64,000 nt of DNA, taken from the NCBI RefSeq assembly GCF_032854445.1, contig NC_088296.1, positions 15,737,485 through 15,801,484 of the forward strand, in the 5' to 3' direction. The notes under the pieces were generated by a model. The model did not search any database, was not told the DNA's origin, and saw nothing but the letters and a program-made list of their open reading frames with translations. Shown here one piece after another: positions 19,957 through 32,099 of this stretch; the stretch's first letter is position 1, and each line of letters starts with the position of its first letter. A program made the position numbers and the translations under genes. Origin of the DNA: Liolophura sinensis (Eukaryota > Mollusca > Polyplacophora > Chitonida > Chitonidae).

Positions 19957-20809
19957 TGGTGAATCGACGTCTTCCATTACATTTATATTTTTCGTCAACT
20001 CATCATGGTTTAGCGCCACTTTTCGCAATTTTTTCCACTTAGGACAGTGATCTCATTTTGAAGTGGATCAAACGTATAAAGCACGCAGGAAACCACTACC
20101 ATTTGCTGGATACTTGGCTGACTTAGAACCGCAATCCGACCAGCTGTACATATACGTGTTGTACAGCACGCGACCTCATTGCTCAAAGACCCGCAGCTGT
20201 GACCAATTAAAGGCCTAGGTCGAAGTGCACAATGGTATTACCTGCTTAGAAATATCAGTATGTTATACTAATCTTCCAATCTTAATATAATAATCACCTT
20301 CACAATGTCGACGGTTCTTTTCGCTTGGTTGCAGGCGATCGCACCAATGAATTCAGTTTTATGACAACCTTTCCTGCCTGAAGAACCTCAGGGCCAAGTT
20401 GTACAGTGTATTGTTCAATCACGCCCTTATGATGACCATTTGTGGACAAACTGGGAACACAGTAGGCTACTTATTTGTTATAATAAGTACAATGGTCAAT
20501 CAGGTATGGGCTCTAGTGACCATTTCGCGGGTTTACGGCATTAGTCAATTTAAACGTTGCACTATGTGTTCGGTTGATCCCGAAATTCTAACATTTTTAT
20601 GCGTTAGACAACTGAATATTTCACCGTTGCCTAGAAGATAGAAATTACAAATTAGGTTAGTTTCTAATCTAAGCATACATGCTCTATATTTCCGTGTGAG
20701 TTTCTTAGGACTATAGATGTTCGATTAAAATACCCTGTATATTTGCATATTTTTGTACTGCCAATTTTTAAGTTAGTTTTACTTCAAACACATTTCCGCT
20801 AAATAGTGA

Positions 20810-21176
20810 CCGGCCCCGATAGCACAGTTAGTAGAGCGCCCGCTTCTGGGGCAGCAGATCCAGGGTCAATCCTGGGTCAACTCACACCTAAGACCTTAAA
20901 AGAGGAAGTTGTATCTTCCGCGCTCGGCTCGTTCGGTATGAAGGGGATAGTGCAACGAGTGGTTGATCCGTATCAGTATAATGCCTCTGACGGGGCCGCT
21001 TACTTGCCTTAGGTAAATCGTCTCAGTGAAGCATCACTAGATACAAGAGCGGTGGAAATCCGTCCTGCAACAAGGAGGCACATTACACGTACATACACCC
21101 TAAGGATTCCTTCGTTGCCATATGACTGAAAAATTGTTGAGGACGACGGTAAACCCCAAACACTCGCTCACTCACT
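20810..21176 (+). mobile_element. SINE2, full length with target-site duplication
   Basis: tRNA-like head with A box (TAGCACAGTTAGTAGAGC) and B box (GGGTCAATCC), a body with GGGGATAGTGCAACGA, and the tail ending CACTCACT. The 14 bases CCGCTAAATAGTGA flank it at 20796-20809 and 21177-21190, so the ends are certain. It landed inside array unit 5. Confidence 0.95.
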
Positions 21177-22034
21177 CCGCTAAATAGTGAATTTAAAATT
21201 CAAAATATTTATATTTGTTCGCAATCGAATTGGCAAGTTACCTTACCACGTGTGACGTACAGATATGCACACCATTCTTAGTTACGGAAGACAAGTGGTC
21301 TGCAACGAAACTCACGGGTGTCAGACTAAATCCACGCGCGTTATCGTCCTCTTATTGTCAGGAAGGACCTACAAACAACGATAGAAAAACCCGGCCTGTC
21401 CTAGCGATTGAAAGATAAGTGCCTTAAACAACTAGACGATGCCTGGCCTATTCCCGACTACAGTAGATGTACGGACCTACAGAGTAGATCGTCTATGATT
21501 TGCATGCACCTACCTTTATCGCTATGGAGTAAAGAGGAGTATAAAATACCCTGGTGCTGGAAATCTTCGGATGTGGAGATCTTTTCGCTATTAATTATGG
21601 CTATTGTGAGGCAACAGTATGAAATTCAACTGGCAATATGATAGTTTAAACACAGGGGTTACTTTCTAATCAAAGCTCAAGTGTGAAAACGTTTCCCGCA
21701 AGATATAATCCCTATGAACCGTGTATGATACAATGGCTATGCGTATTTGCATATGCTGTAGTCAACAAAAGCACACTGTCGTACAAATACTAAAAATGAA
21801 TGTCTATTGCTTATAGCCGTATTTGGTAATAACTTTTATGATATTTTTTAAAGTTTTTATTTACAAACTATTCAAGACTTCAGAAAAAAAACAAACAAAC
21901 AAAAAACAAAATCTCACCACTTTCGGGTTCGCCATAATTCATAAGACGCTTTACTCCGGGCATTCCGTTTTCCATCATCACCCATAAAGCTGACCACTGT
22001 CATCTTGAGTTCGATTTTTTGGTTTATTTTTTTT

Positions 22035-22155
22035 AATGGTGTTTTACGCTCTGCTCATGCATATTTCACATATACCACGGCGGCCATGACCATCCGCAGG
22101 TTACAGGCGTGCCTTCCCATGTAACGCCGGAGATGAAGCCAACATGAGCTGGACG
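22035..22155 (-). mobile_element. SINE1 fragment, reverse, part of a cluster
   Basis: Tail and body of SINE1 in reverse (CATCCGCAGGTTACAGGCG), joined head to head with the next fragment. Confidence 0.7.
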
Positions 22156-22417
22156 GCGTCGGGCTGGTTTCCTGCCACCATAATGCTGGCCATCGTCGTA
22201 TAAGTAAAATATTATTGAATATGGTGTAAAACACCAAGTCCAGCTAATGTTGGCTTCTTCTCCGGCCGTACGTGGGAGGTATGGTGGCAACTTCCGGATT
22301 GTGGTGGGTTTCTATCGTGTTCTGCTCGATTTCCTCTCACCATAAAGCTGTCCGTATAAGTTAAATACTCATGAGTGCGGCGTAAAACACCAATCAAACA
22401 TATAAATGAAATAAATA
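22156..22417 (+). mobile_element. two SINE1 fragments in tandem
   Basis: A short tail piece (22156-22240, ATGGTGTAAAACACCAA) followed by a longer body and tail (22241-22417). Together with the reverse copy on the left they form a large imperfect palindrome. Confidence 0.7.
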
Positions 22418-23008
22418 AGCTTCTTCATGGACAAAATACAGAACATAATTAATAAACACATGCCTTGTCAATACTCCCATTTGAACTTTTGTTAGTATCT
22501 TTTCAAAATGTTTGAACATCGAACTTCTAACTTTTTAGTTTCACGTTAACGGATATGACAAAACCCGAATCATGTATTAGTCGTTACTTGCAAGTAAACA
22601 CGATTCCTCGCTTGTATACATGCACGTGCATTACAGAACGCTACAAGTAGTCTTTGAGACATGGTATGTTTTCTACTAGCATAGCTACTATCCTCACAGT
22701 TAGGTAACTGAATTCATCCAAGCTGCCATAAAGACTGAGATAAGTAAGCCCATATGTGATTAGATGATCTCGGATATTTGCAAATTTTATGGTAAAGTTA
22801 CAGCTTTACTTTAAAGCTAGGACTGATATAACGTAGTATTATGCGTTTCATTAGTGTCTTGAGTAAAACTATGTGTATACGTACTTTTACATGGATGCAT
22901 TCTATATTTTACATGCACATGGCGTGCAAAGCTCCGGGTTATGAATGGACAAAGATTTGTAAAAAGAAAAGTAATTAAGCAACTGGGAAATCGTATGTTG
23001 ATGCTCGA

Positions 23009-23368
23009 GTGAGTGAGTGCTTGGGGTTTAACGTCGTACTCAACAATTTTCCAGTCATATGACGACGAAGGAATCCTTAGGGTGCATGTACTTGAAATGT
23101 GCCTCCTTGTTGCAGGACGGATTTCCACCGCTCTTTTATTTAGTGCTGCATCACTGAGACGACTTACCGAAGGCAAGTAAGCCGACCCGCCCGAGCCATT
23201 ATACTGATACGGGTCAACCAGTCGTTGCACTATCCCCTTCATGCCGAACACCAAGCGAGGAAGTTACAACTTCGTCTTTTAAAGTCTTAGGTGTGACTTG
23301 ATCAAGGATTGATCCTGGATTTACCGGTCCCGAAGCGGACGCTCTACCAACTGTGCTATCCGGGCCGG
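23009..23368 (-). mobile_element. SINE2, full length with target-site duplication
   Basis: Reverse SINE2 flanked by TGTTGATGCTCGA at 22996-23008 and 23369-23381 (13 bp). The open frame that spans it is element sequence. Confidence 0.95.
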
Positions 23369-23463
23369 TGTTGATGCTCGAAAACTTGATTCTTCCTGTG
23401 ATATGTATCTACCTGCTCGTCAACAAGGAGTCGAATACGTGACCTTAATTGTATAATGACCTC

Positions 23464-23790
23464 TTCGGTGGCCTAATTGTGATAGCGTCCGGCTCGCAGT
23501 CGGGGCCCCGCGGACTTTAAAAATGGTACGTGTTGCTGTCTCTCTTATCGATCAATGTTGAGAGGCTAGAGCAAGGAAACGAGACTGGCTGACCCGGTGT
23601 CAGTGTAATGTAACTGGGTGGCGTGTCATGTCTGGTGTTTTCAGCATGATATTTCAGTTATGGCAGCGCTTTGGCGGCATGGACTCGCCCACAAACTGAA
23701 GAGACAGTATATGTGCCCATACCCAATGATTCCATGTCGGCATGTGACTGAAAAATTGTTTTGTTCGACGTAAAACCCAAAGCAGACATA
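23464..23790 (+). mobile_element. SINE3, near full length
   Basis: A tRNA-like head (GGCCTAATTGTGATAGCGTC), a body with GACCCGGTGTCAGTGTAATG, and a tail TGACTGAAAAATTGTTTTG plus CGACGTAAAACCC that is shared with SINE2. Head and body differ from SINE2. Confidence 0.7.
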
Positions 23791-24904
23791 CATTTATCCC
23801 ATAAATGTTCATTTTCCCGGGTAATAAAGGCATGACATATCGTTTTGAAATGCACCACGTGTAATATAAATTCCGACATTTTGATTGGCCCGTGTATCTA
23901 TTCATTCATCAAACTGACCAATCCAAAATTACAACTCGGCTGTATAGGCACTACTTTTTTTTTACCAGCTTTTTCTTGTCGTCTGCAAATGTCAACATGG
24001 TCGACTTTCGACCAAGAGATATCATAAAAACTGACAAAAAAGGACGCGATAGTTATAAAAAGTGACAACAGATAATAAGATCAATGTTGAACATCCTCGG
24101 CATTGATTACGACATAGAGCTATCGCCATGAAGGCTCAGTAAAATCCCCAGAACGGAAATATCGGGTAGGCCATTTTTTTTTCTTAACATTATTCTATGG
24201 GCCTAAAACTTTGTGCTGCGCTAATTTTGACATTATCCAGATGGAACCAAATGAATTGTCAACCAAATCTTCACACGAACACTGGCTGATGCTTAAATTT
24301 CAATTAGCCGTTACAACCCTGTAGACTGTTTCGCTTGTTCAACCTTCGTTAAGTTAAACTGTCAGTTGTTTTTTGAAAGTTGCACGGCGTGTACTCGGCG
24401 CACTTGAAATTTGTCTATTTTTAGACCGTAATTGACTGTAGACTGTAGTAAAATGTAATATTCTTGTTATAAATATTAACACATTGAACGATGTATTGTA
24501 TAAAGCAAACTTTTGACGTGTCTATGGTATAAAGAAAGTCGTTATGTAAATAAATTTTGTCTGTACTATATTATACTCCGCCATGTTACTTGTCACTTAC
24601 TGCTGATGCTTCACTTGACGTCTATATGTGATATCATTACGCGGTTAGAAGGCGCAATTTCTGAAAGGTTCAAATTGTAATGATTTTTTCCGCTATAAAT
24701 TTACAATAAGGCATTTATGGGATAAATAGGATACGAAATTCTTGACCTTCGGTATCAAATTATTACACTCGAGTAACAGTTTTCATTTCATTACACATCC
24801 TCTATATATGTATGCTTTGGACATATTGGCCTCCAGAGAGTCTTCACTTATTGTATCACCGATCGTGGGCCTGCACATGCATGAGGCGGGCAGTTATGTA
24901 CGGA

Positions 24905-25180
24905 CATTTCACTTGTACGACAGCGGACAGTAACCCTACACAGCCTGTCGCCAACAGACGACGATAAGCAGGTTGCTGAGGACCTTTCCACATACGACCG
25001 AAAGAGGAAGCCAGCATGGACTGAAGGAGAACCAACAGTGATCGCATTGGTGAGAGGCTGAACTAGCATGATACAACTCTTACTCCTCAACAGCGCATGC
25101 CCCGCACTCTTAAGCGAAAGGTATAGAGCGGCGCATGCGCTGTTGAGGAGTATGGCTACTACTAGGCCACAGAGGCCCCT
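24905..25180 (-). mobile_element. SINE1 copy interrupted by a 72-bp palindrome
   Basis: Reverse SINE1 from the body (CAGGTTGCTGAGGACC) to the head GCCACAGAGGCCCC, split near the head by the foldback element at 25081-25152. Confidence 0.75.
25081..25152. mobile_element. 72-bp foldback element with perfect 20-bp arms
   Basis: TACTCCTCAACAGCGCATGC at 25081-25100 is exactly complementary to 25133-25152. The outer TA at each end fits a TA target duplication, as for Tc1/mariner-type MITEs. Confidence 0.7.
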
Positions 25181-26169
25181 AAGAACGTGAAGTTAATATC
25201 AATATATGCTCAATGCTCTTACGTATACATCATGTGTGATTTACATGGCGTGTAATTCTAAATGTAAACGCAATGACAAATTATCCGAGTTCAATTTTAT
25301 GAATTTCACACAGATAGCACATCTGAAATATCAGTACATGGTCCCCACGAGAGTTATTTGAAACCGAAGTGAAGCATTCGACAGAACACAGTGTTCAATC
25401 ATTTCCCACCCATTCCTGCTCTTAGTCACAGAAAGAAGCTTAGGCCTTGCTATTTATTACATGAGACAACAGGGACGTACCCGTGTTGCCTATAAGAGAG
25501 AAAGTAGAAAGAGTTTCTTTCGTTCTTAGCACTTAACTGCTTACGGAAGATGAACTTATAAATAAGCTTTGTATACGCAAACACAGAAAAGGCAGCTAAT
25601 TTGCATACACAAAAATTAATTGACTATGTTATTACGTAGTTAATTTAAAAACCTCATAAAGTTTACGATATTTAACCAGACTGTTAATTTTTCCGAGTTG
25701 TAATATTATATTTAGCCCAAATCACTGTCGTTTTTGCATAAATATTGGAAAAAAATTTAACCAAGATTAACAAAGAATGAGTTACGATACATGATACTTG
25801 AGTTACCTCCCCTTACCTGGGCACCGCTTGAAAAGCTAACAGCCGGATCGTTGGAGCTGAAACTGGACAGGCCGCTCAAGCAAGGATATGCAGAACTTTA
25901 AACTGAATTCACCGTTAACTCTACTTTATTTATTTATCTAATTTGACTGCTGAATTTTCACTTCTACAATGGCATTCAGAATATGGGTTCAGAAACCGGT
26001 TTAAATCACTCCCATCTGTCAAGTTACTGATGAACTTTCCCTTAGGACGTAAACATAGCTCCACAGTTTGTACTAGTGGAAGAGTAGTAGTTTTTAACAA
26101 ACGTTACACTGGGCCAAATAAGTATTGCCACCGGCTTAGTTGTCATCAAGGAAACCTTGAGTATTGATT

Positions 26170-26274
26170 ATTTATCTATTTATTTGATTGGTTGTTTTAA
26201 GACGTATAGTCAAGAATATTTCACTTATACGACGGCGGCCAGCATTATGGTGGGCGAAACCCACGACAATGCGG
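26170..26274 (-). mobile_element. SINE1 fragment (tail and part of body)
   Basis: TTTATTTGATTGGTTGTTTT and ACTTATACGACGGCGGCC mark the reverse tail; the copy stops before the head. Confidence 0.8.
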
Positions 26275-26489
26275 AGTACTGATTAAATGTAGGTATCTGG
26301 AAGAAAATAGATAGAAATGCGAGTGGAGAAGAGAGCTAAAGCATGGCTGCATATAAATGTCTTCTGATTGGTGAAAATATAAAACATCGTAGGCGTTAAC
26401 CATTTTTGACATGACTATAATTTTATAGGCTGTAAGTCTTGTTTGTTAGTGGTTTGTGTTGAACGCTGTTTTGCATGTCGGGATTGATT

Positions 26490-26885
26490 ACTGGATAATG
26501 GTCTTGGGTTTTGTTATTGGTCTTGGGATTGTTTGCTGGATAATGGTCTTGGGATTGTTTGCTGGATATTGGTCTTGGGATTGGTTGCTGGATATTGGTC
26601 TTGGGATTGGTTGCTGGATATTGGTCTTGAGATTGGTTGCTGGATATTTGTTTTGGGATTTGTTACTGTATATTGGTTTTGAGATTGGTTACTGGGTATT
26701 GGTTTTGAGATTGGTTACTAGGTATTGGTCAAAGGATTTGTTATGGGGTATTGGTCATGCAACTGATTACCGGCTATTGGTCTTTGGGTTTTGTTACTGG
26801 ATATTGCTTTTGAGATTGGTTACTGAGTATTGGTCTTGGGATTTGTTACTGGATATTGGTCTTGGGATTGGTAACTTCGGCGTGG
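26490..26885. repeat. minisatellite, 26-bp unit, about 15 copies
   Basis: Units of TACTGGATATTGGTCTTGGG plus ATTGGT. The unit lacks stops on the plus strand, so a 155-codon frame (26456-26923) runs through it; the repeating WILVLRL-type protein is a by-product. Confidence 0.9.
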
Positions 26886-27734
26886 GTGTCGAGGTGAAAA
26901 CTGACGCTCAGACCTGGTTTTAACCAGGCCTATTAGGTTGATCACATTAATGCATTTGATTATAATCTGCCAGTGATATAGGCCTATTACTGTTAGAAAA
27001 CATAGGCTTCATCTCGTCTATTACAAACTACACATGATTTACGGCAGCTCTGGGACTTCTATATTATTCGAGTACCTGGCTCCCATTATAGCCCGGTGTT
27101 TGCCTCGCTAGGCATTGACAAATAATTCAATATCTCATAGATCACCAGAACACGCCGAACCGTACCACGTGACAGTTAAACAGACTCTCTCTCCGAATAA
27201 TCGATAATATCCAGATTTTATCAGTTCGATTAGAACAATAGCGTTTATATGTACGCTTACCGGCTGTGATATCTCACAGTGAAATCAGCTTCACAGGTAC
27301 ACGATTAGTCTTCACTGAGCATGCGCGCATATTCCACAACAGCATGAACCCAGTCAATAAGCCTCCTTGTGACACCTGCTTGCAGATATATGGACATGCA
27401 GGGTCCTGTTGCTGTAACTGTACAATAGTATTTACGCCCGAAATCGACTTTACAAATCAATTTTGAATTAACAACCGGCGCCAGACCTCACTATTATATA
27501 AAATGTATAGTTCAGTTATTTTTAGCACTAATTTGGGGGATTTATGTTATGGCCCATTTCTTGTGCCCATCAGGGGGTGTCATTTTAAAAGCGCAGATTT
27601 TGAAATTTACGGCCTGGTGCTTGCGTTTTGGTGACCTATATTGGTAACATAAGGAGGACAAAAGTACTTATTTACTCGGTGTTTCCTTTTCTCCTTGTCA
27701 TTTGCTCACCATTCCAAACACCGATGTATGCAGA

Positions 27735-27850
27735 GTGCTGTCTAAATGTAAGGTCATGTTGATGACACCAGACGTGACACTGTGTCCATCCACAGTATAT
27801 ACTGAAGGACAGCTGACCGAATAGACTGAACCGCCAATACGGCAAGTTAA
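27735..27850 (-). mobile_element. SINE3-like fragment
   Basis: GATGACACCAGACGTGACAC and GACAGCTGACCGAA match the reverse of SINE3 loosely. Confidence 0.35.
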
Positions 27851-27904
27851 GCAAATAAGCCAGTTTTAAAGATTTACCACTCGGGCTTGAACCCTTTATT
27901 TTTT

Positions 27905-28048
27905 AATCTGATTGTAATTGCTTAACGCCGTACCCAACAATATTTCACATGCGATGACGGTCAGTATTATGGGCGAAGGAAACCGGAGCTCCCCGTCTAA
28001 ACCACCGAATTTTGGGAAGTTACTGACAAACTTCCTAACACGTGACCT
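27905..28048 (-). mobile_element. SINE4-like element
   Basis: TAACGCCGTACCCAACAATA at the left is a tail like those of SINE1/2; the body GGGCGAAGGAAACCGGAGC is its own. Confidence 0.5.
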
Positions 28049-28107
28049 AAATATATGCTCACCATATTGGTCGAAGATACGTATTTAACGAATGTTTGGG
28101 CGTCTAT

Positions 28108-28162
28108 TGTGCAAATGGCCTCAACTGTGCAAATGGCCTCAACAATGCAAACGGTCTCACTA
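28108..28162. repeat. three copies of an 18-bp unit
   Basis: TGTGCAAATGGCCTCAAC repeated three times with few changes. Confidence 0.75.
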
Positions 28163-28235
28163 GAGCGGTCACCTACCGCTTTTTGGCACCTTGGTCCAAT
28201 AGTCGAGTGTCGAGTTTGCACTCTTTTATCGCTGG

Positions 28236-28560
28236 AGCTAAAAACGTCTTACTGTACCATGTGACCTGTCCGAAATCTTAGGCAACTACATTTGATCACA
28301 TTTACTATAACATGGGCGTCTGAGAAAAGCTTCATAAATAGTTATTTAAGGTAGACGGTGAAGAAAAGTGAGGAGACGAACTTTTGTGAAGTTATGAAGT
28401 TCTCGAAGTAAAGCGCTGTTATGTGTGTTAATGAATGACAACAAAAGTTGCGTAATATTTTTGAGAAGCTATATGTCAATTGGAACTACAGAAATATTTT
28501 CACATTTAACGATAAAAAGAGCTCCAACTTGAAACCCCCGTACTGTCACATGGAATGGAC
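28236..28560 (+). repeat. dispersed repeat R, copy 2
   Basis: Contains TGTACCATGTGACCTGTC and AACATGGGCGTCTGA, in the same order as in copy 3. The end at GAAACCCCCGTACTG also matches copy 3 (GAAACTCCCCTACTC). A donor-like AAAAG|GTAAGC follows a short ATG frame at its end (28552-28574), probably by chance. Confidence 0.55.
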
Positions 28561-28574
28561 ACGAGCAAAAGGTA

Positions 28575-29270
28575 AGCGTCCTTAATATCTTCACCACTGC
28601 TCGCTCCTTCTGCAAATCGGTATCACTTAATGGGCGAACTCTTGATTACGTCACAAGAATCTGTACACGAGTGCTCATAAAACATATATAAAGTACAAAA
28701 GCGCTGCAACGCCACAGCAGAAAACGAGTTGTACCAAGATTGGGGCCTTCTGTGTTCTGCATTTGTCCACACATTGTGGATGATGAGTGAACAAAAAAAA
28801 AAACAAAATACCACAAGAAAAAGAAACATCAAACGACCTTCGTGACAAACAAGAAAAATAAGAAGTGCACAAAATCTAATGATTCTAGAATAATTTATTT
28901 TGTACTTTTTCAATCGTGTTATAATTGCTATATAAACCGTCGTGTTAGAGAGCAGGGATTAGTCAACACATGATTTTGTTTTCTACAAATAAAGTCTCAA
29001 ATCAGCCAAATAACAAGCGCCTATAACTCTACAAAGCTGAAAAATCGTTTGGTGCAATAGCTTGTAATTGATGCAAAACACTGTTTCAGAAAAACACACA
29101 ATAACAATTAACTATAACAGACATACTTTCTATTTAATGGAAAAAGATAATTCCAAATTACGCCGAGCTTCCCAAGAAAGACCAGTAAAGACTACAATGC
29201 AAAATACCTTCAAACATTTTTTCACTAAACTATATGCAATGACTTGTGTGAATCTTGTCATGGGTTTATG
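28575..29270. other. no gene recognised
   Basis: AT-rich. Overlapping short frames near 28623-28913 lack splice support. Confidence 0.5.
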
Positions 29271-29273
29271 CAT

Positions 29274-29505
29274 ATGACGTCACTGTGTTCACCACTGTCC
29301 GATGTTACGTTACTGCGTTCAAGATTGTTAGATGTAACATCATTGGACTCAACACTGCCAAATGCAGTGTCAATGCTGTCTACACTCTGCCAATTGTAAC
29401 GTCAATATTTTCAACAGTACCAAATGTAACGGCAATGTGCTCAACACTGTCAGAAGTGACGCCGTTAAGCTCGACACTGTCAGATGTGACGTCATTGTGC
29501 ACAGG
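29274..29505. repeat. tandem repeat rich in CRE-like TGACGTCA sites, 31-36 bp unit
   Basis: About seven units of CTCAACACTGTCAGATGTGA plus CGTCATTGTG. Perfect TGACGTCA occurs in the first and last units, with variants between. Confidence 0.75.
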
Positions 29506-29509
29506 CAAC

Positions 29510-30740
29510 ACAGCCGGGATCGTCTAAAGCCCCCAACAACATTCACAACACGTATGACTGCATTACTAGTATTTTGGGGGGAAAAAACAGAAAGGTACAT
29601 TACGGTATAGTTTTCACTGGTCTTCGAGTGTCTGATGACGATTGGGACAATTTTGAATGTTTCTTACCATAAATATAGTCGCCTCTAGAGACAACTCTAC
29701 ACTGGACAAAAACAATAAATTCTAAGCATAAAATTAACAGCGTGTTAATAATTAATTCACCCGATATAATAACAATCGTAATAAAAGTTAGTATTTTATA
29801 GTCAACTACAGACTTTTATGTAAAAAGGACACTTTCACGTTATGATAGATATAAATGACTGATCAACACAATACAAATGTAATAATAATAATAAATATGC
29901 ATATCAAGAATTCTTGACTGAAAGATGAAACATTCTTTGATCAAATGAGAATTGGAACAACATATCCAGGCATAAAATGACCAGTAACAATCATTCACAA
30001 ATCCATGATGCAAATATTCTGAAGGAAAACCACTGTATCTTTGATCGAGATACGTTTAATCAATTATCTTCAACTCAGTCAAGTAAGTGATCAAAACCTC
30101 GCCCATAACATCTAATAAGGTCTGTCAGAAAAACCTGATTTCAGAAGAAGTAGCTGAGTAGATGTACTCGTGAATCAATGATCCTGATTGGATAGGAAAA
30201 AATTACGATTTGAAATTGAAAATATTGACGAATCAAACAAATAATTGTGCAATTATTAATATTTCCATTTGTGTTGAATGGACAATACTGAAATCATTAA
30301 CAACACTTCATCTAAACCAAATTCGGTCGTACCGTTACATATTTAAAAAAATATCAACAACAACAACAACAAAACCCCCCAACAAAACTACATACCTCAT
30401 GGAGACATGTCTACACTCTTATTTCAACACATATACCACTTGACAAAAACCTTGGTCACTGCTTTCTAAAATTTGAGTGTCCACGGTTCAAATAATTTTC
30501 AAACTTTTGTTCAACTATCTTTTAACACACGCTTTGCATGTTTTCGGCCTCCGCACAAAATACTTATTAAACTGATCCTACACGAAGTTGGTCAGTCAAG
30601 AGCGCGTCTTATAACAAATGATAACAAGGGGGAAATCACACTAATACTACACAACAGCAACTAAATCGCCATGAAGTATACAATAATATCACAGTGTAAA
30701 ACAAAAGTCAAAATCATTAAGCTACTCAAAAACCACCACG
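29510..30740. other. no gene recognised
   Basis: AT-rich sequence with a short CAA repeat near 30355. Confidence 0.5.
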
Positions 30741-30764
30741 AGAAGCGGAGTTCAATGTTGAACA

Positions 30765-30805
30765 ACCGACCGGAAGTACAGAGGCAACGCTGCATTGTGG
30801 GTTAA
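30765..30805. promoter_or_regulatory. promoter-like cluster: ETS site and ZNF143-like site
   Basis: CCGGAAGT (30770-30777) is an ETS site. CCCACAATGCAGCG on the minus strand, about 10 bases away, fits the ZNF143/Staf core. Such pairs mark TATA-less promoters in animals. No coding exon is clear nearby. Confidence 0.4.
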
Positions 30806-31379
30806 TCTGTTTGTGTTTTCGTGCTGTTCGTTGTATTAGAATTACGTGGTTAAAATCTACCAATTATCACCTCTATGATTGTACCAGCAAGAAAGCAGTT
30901 GATACACAGCAGTAATTTCACTTTAAATAAAAACCGAAGAAAACGGAAAATTCCGTGACCTTCTATATCAGGTATAGACCCAGTTGAACTGTACTTAAAT
31001 TTGGTGAATTATATACAAGTACAGCGGATAATTAAACCAAAATAAACACTGCCTGAATTTCCCAGGATAAAATATATTGCCAACTGCAGATTCTGTACAA
31101 AAACTTTAGGTCTACTGCGGGTCAAACCTACCGGCCCATACGGTGAGTTTTATCAACTGATCAACCCTACGTACTCTAGCGCTCTATTATATCACATTTT
31201 CTCATCAATTCAGTCTAGATTGTCGTTCTATCTATCAGCAGACCACACTAAAATCCATAAATAAGGAGATGAAAGAAAATAAGTATAGTAATTTTACATT
31301 CTAAACAACCGCATGATACACAAGGCGTAAGAAACACATTATCAGTTAAAAACCACGCACAAACCGGGCAGTTCTCACG

Positions 31380-31396
31380 AATGACGTCACTTCCTG
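31380..31396. promoter_or_regulatory. CRE plus ETS composite site
   Basis: TGACGTCACTTCCTG joins a perfect CRE to an ETS core within 15 bases. Confidence 0.4.
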
Positions 31397-31779
31397 TACG
31401 AGTCCGAGAGTCGGCTTTGTTTCTTACACATATACGCACACTGCTCAAAGAGCAAAAGTGACCAACAATTTACAAGATATGTGGTTTAATAATAAGAAAA
31501 AAACAACAACAAGCCTTCGAGTTACAAGGATTCGATTCTACAGGGCAATTTTAGAACTGTCAAAATATAAATTTAGCAATAAACGTAATATAGAGTTCCA
31601 ATATCACCTTTAAGAACTTGACAGTAGTCCATTCTGATCTTAGTAATCTAAAAACTGTATGTTACAATTCTAAGTACTGTACAAGGCGTTACTTATGACT
31701 CAAAATAAATAGTGCTTTGCTGAATACGAAAGATACTTTTAGCTGATCGCTTAGAGCTTAAGGGTAGGGATACGTCAGT

Positions 31780-32090
31780 AATACAGATAATGACTAACTG
31801 AGCTCTATTATTCACTTGTACAGGGTGTGACTTACACACACCGAGATGAATTGAGTTCTACAGTTTACACGTAGCTGTACACACACTGACTAATTAAGCC
31901 CTAGAGTCCACTTATACAGACTGTGAGTAATTGAGCTCTGTACTGCACGTATACAGACTGTGACTAATTGAGCTCTGTACTGCACGTATACAGACTGTGA
32001 CTAACTGAGCTCGATAGTAAACTTGTAGAATGTGACTGAGCTCCATACCCCTCGTATACAGACTGTGGCTACTTGATCTTTATTGTCCAA
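31780..32090. repeat. tandem repeat, about 42-bp unit
   Basis: CAGACTGTGACTAATTGAGC plus TCTGTACTGCACGTATA recurs about seven times; the two central units are nearly identical. Confidence 0.8.
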
Positions 32091-32099
32091 GCATTTGAA

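Larger units (their letters stand above)
16015..25640. repeat. diverged tandem array of about eight units with shared regulatory-like and hairpin blocks
   Basis: Units begin near 16015, 17030, 18000, 19480, 20395, 21640, 22690 and 25460; the first four are clear and the later ones are partial or degenerate. In plus orientation each unit carries GGCAAC...GTTGCC, then ATTAGAAAG...CTTTCTAAT, then CCCGCGTG, an octamer ATTTGCAT, and about 270 bases later GCAAGGGATTGTGGGATA. Units 2 and 4 are nearly identical over more than 130 bases and lie about 2.5 kb apart; a second block at 16680-16935 recurs at 18460-18720. SINEs interrupt the later part. Confidence 0.75.

Noticed and set aside
22817-23254. 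145-codon minus-strand frame
   Set aside because: Most of it is SINE2 body and tail; the same peptide (GMKGIVQR...DPYQYN) recurs in other SINE2 copies with stops.
26456-26923. 155-codon frame with repeated Trp/Leu/Gly motifs on the plus strand
   Set aside because: It runs through a 26-bp minisatellite that lacks stops; no start context, splice site or non-repeat protein sequence supports it.
31248-31448. Short frame with CPVC and CVSCGCLEC, like a zinc-binding motif
   Set aside because: Cysteine spacing fits no RING or zinc-finger family I know, the rest is hydrophobic and AT-rich, and it overlaps promoter-like sites.
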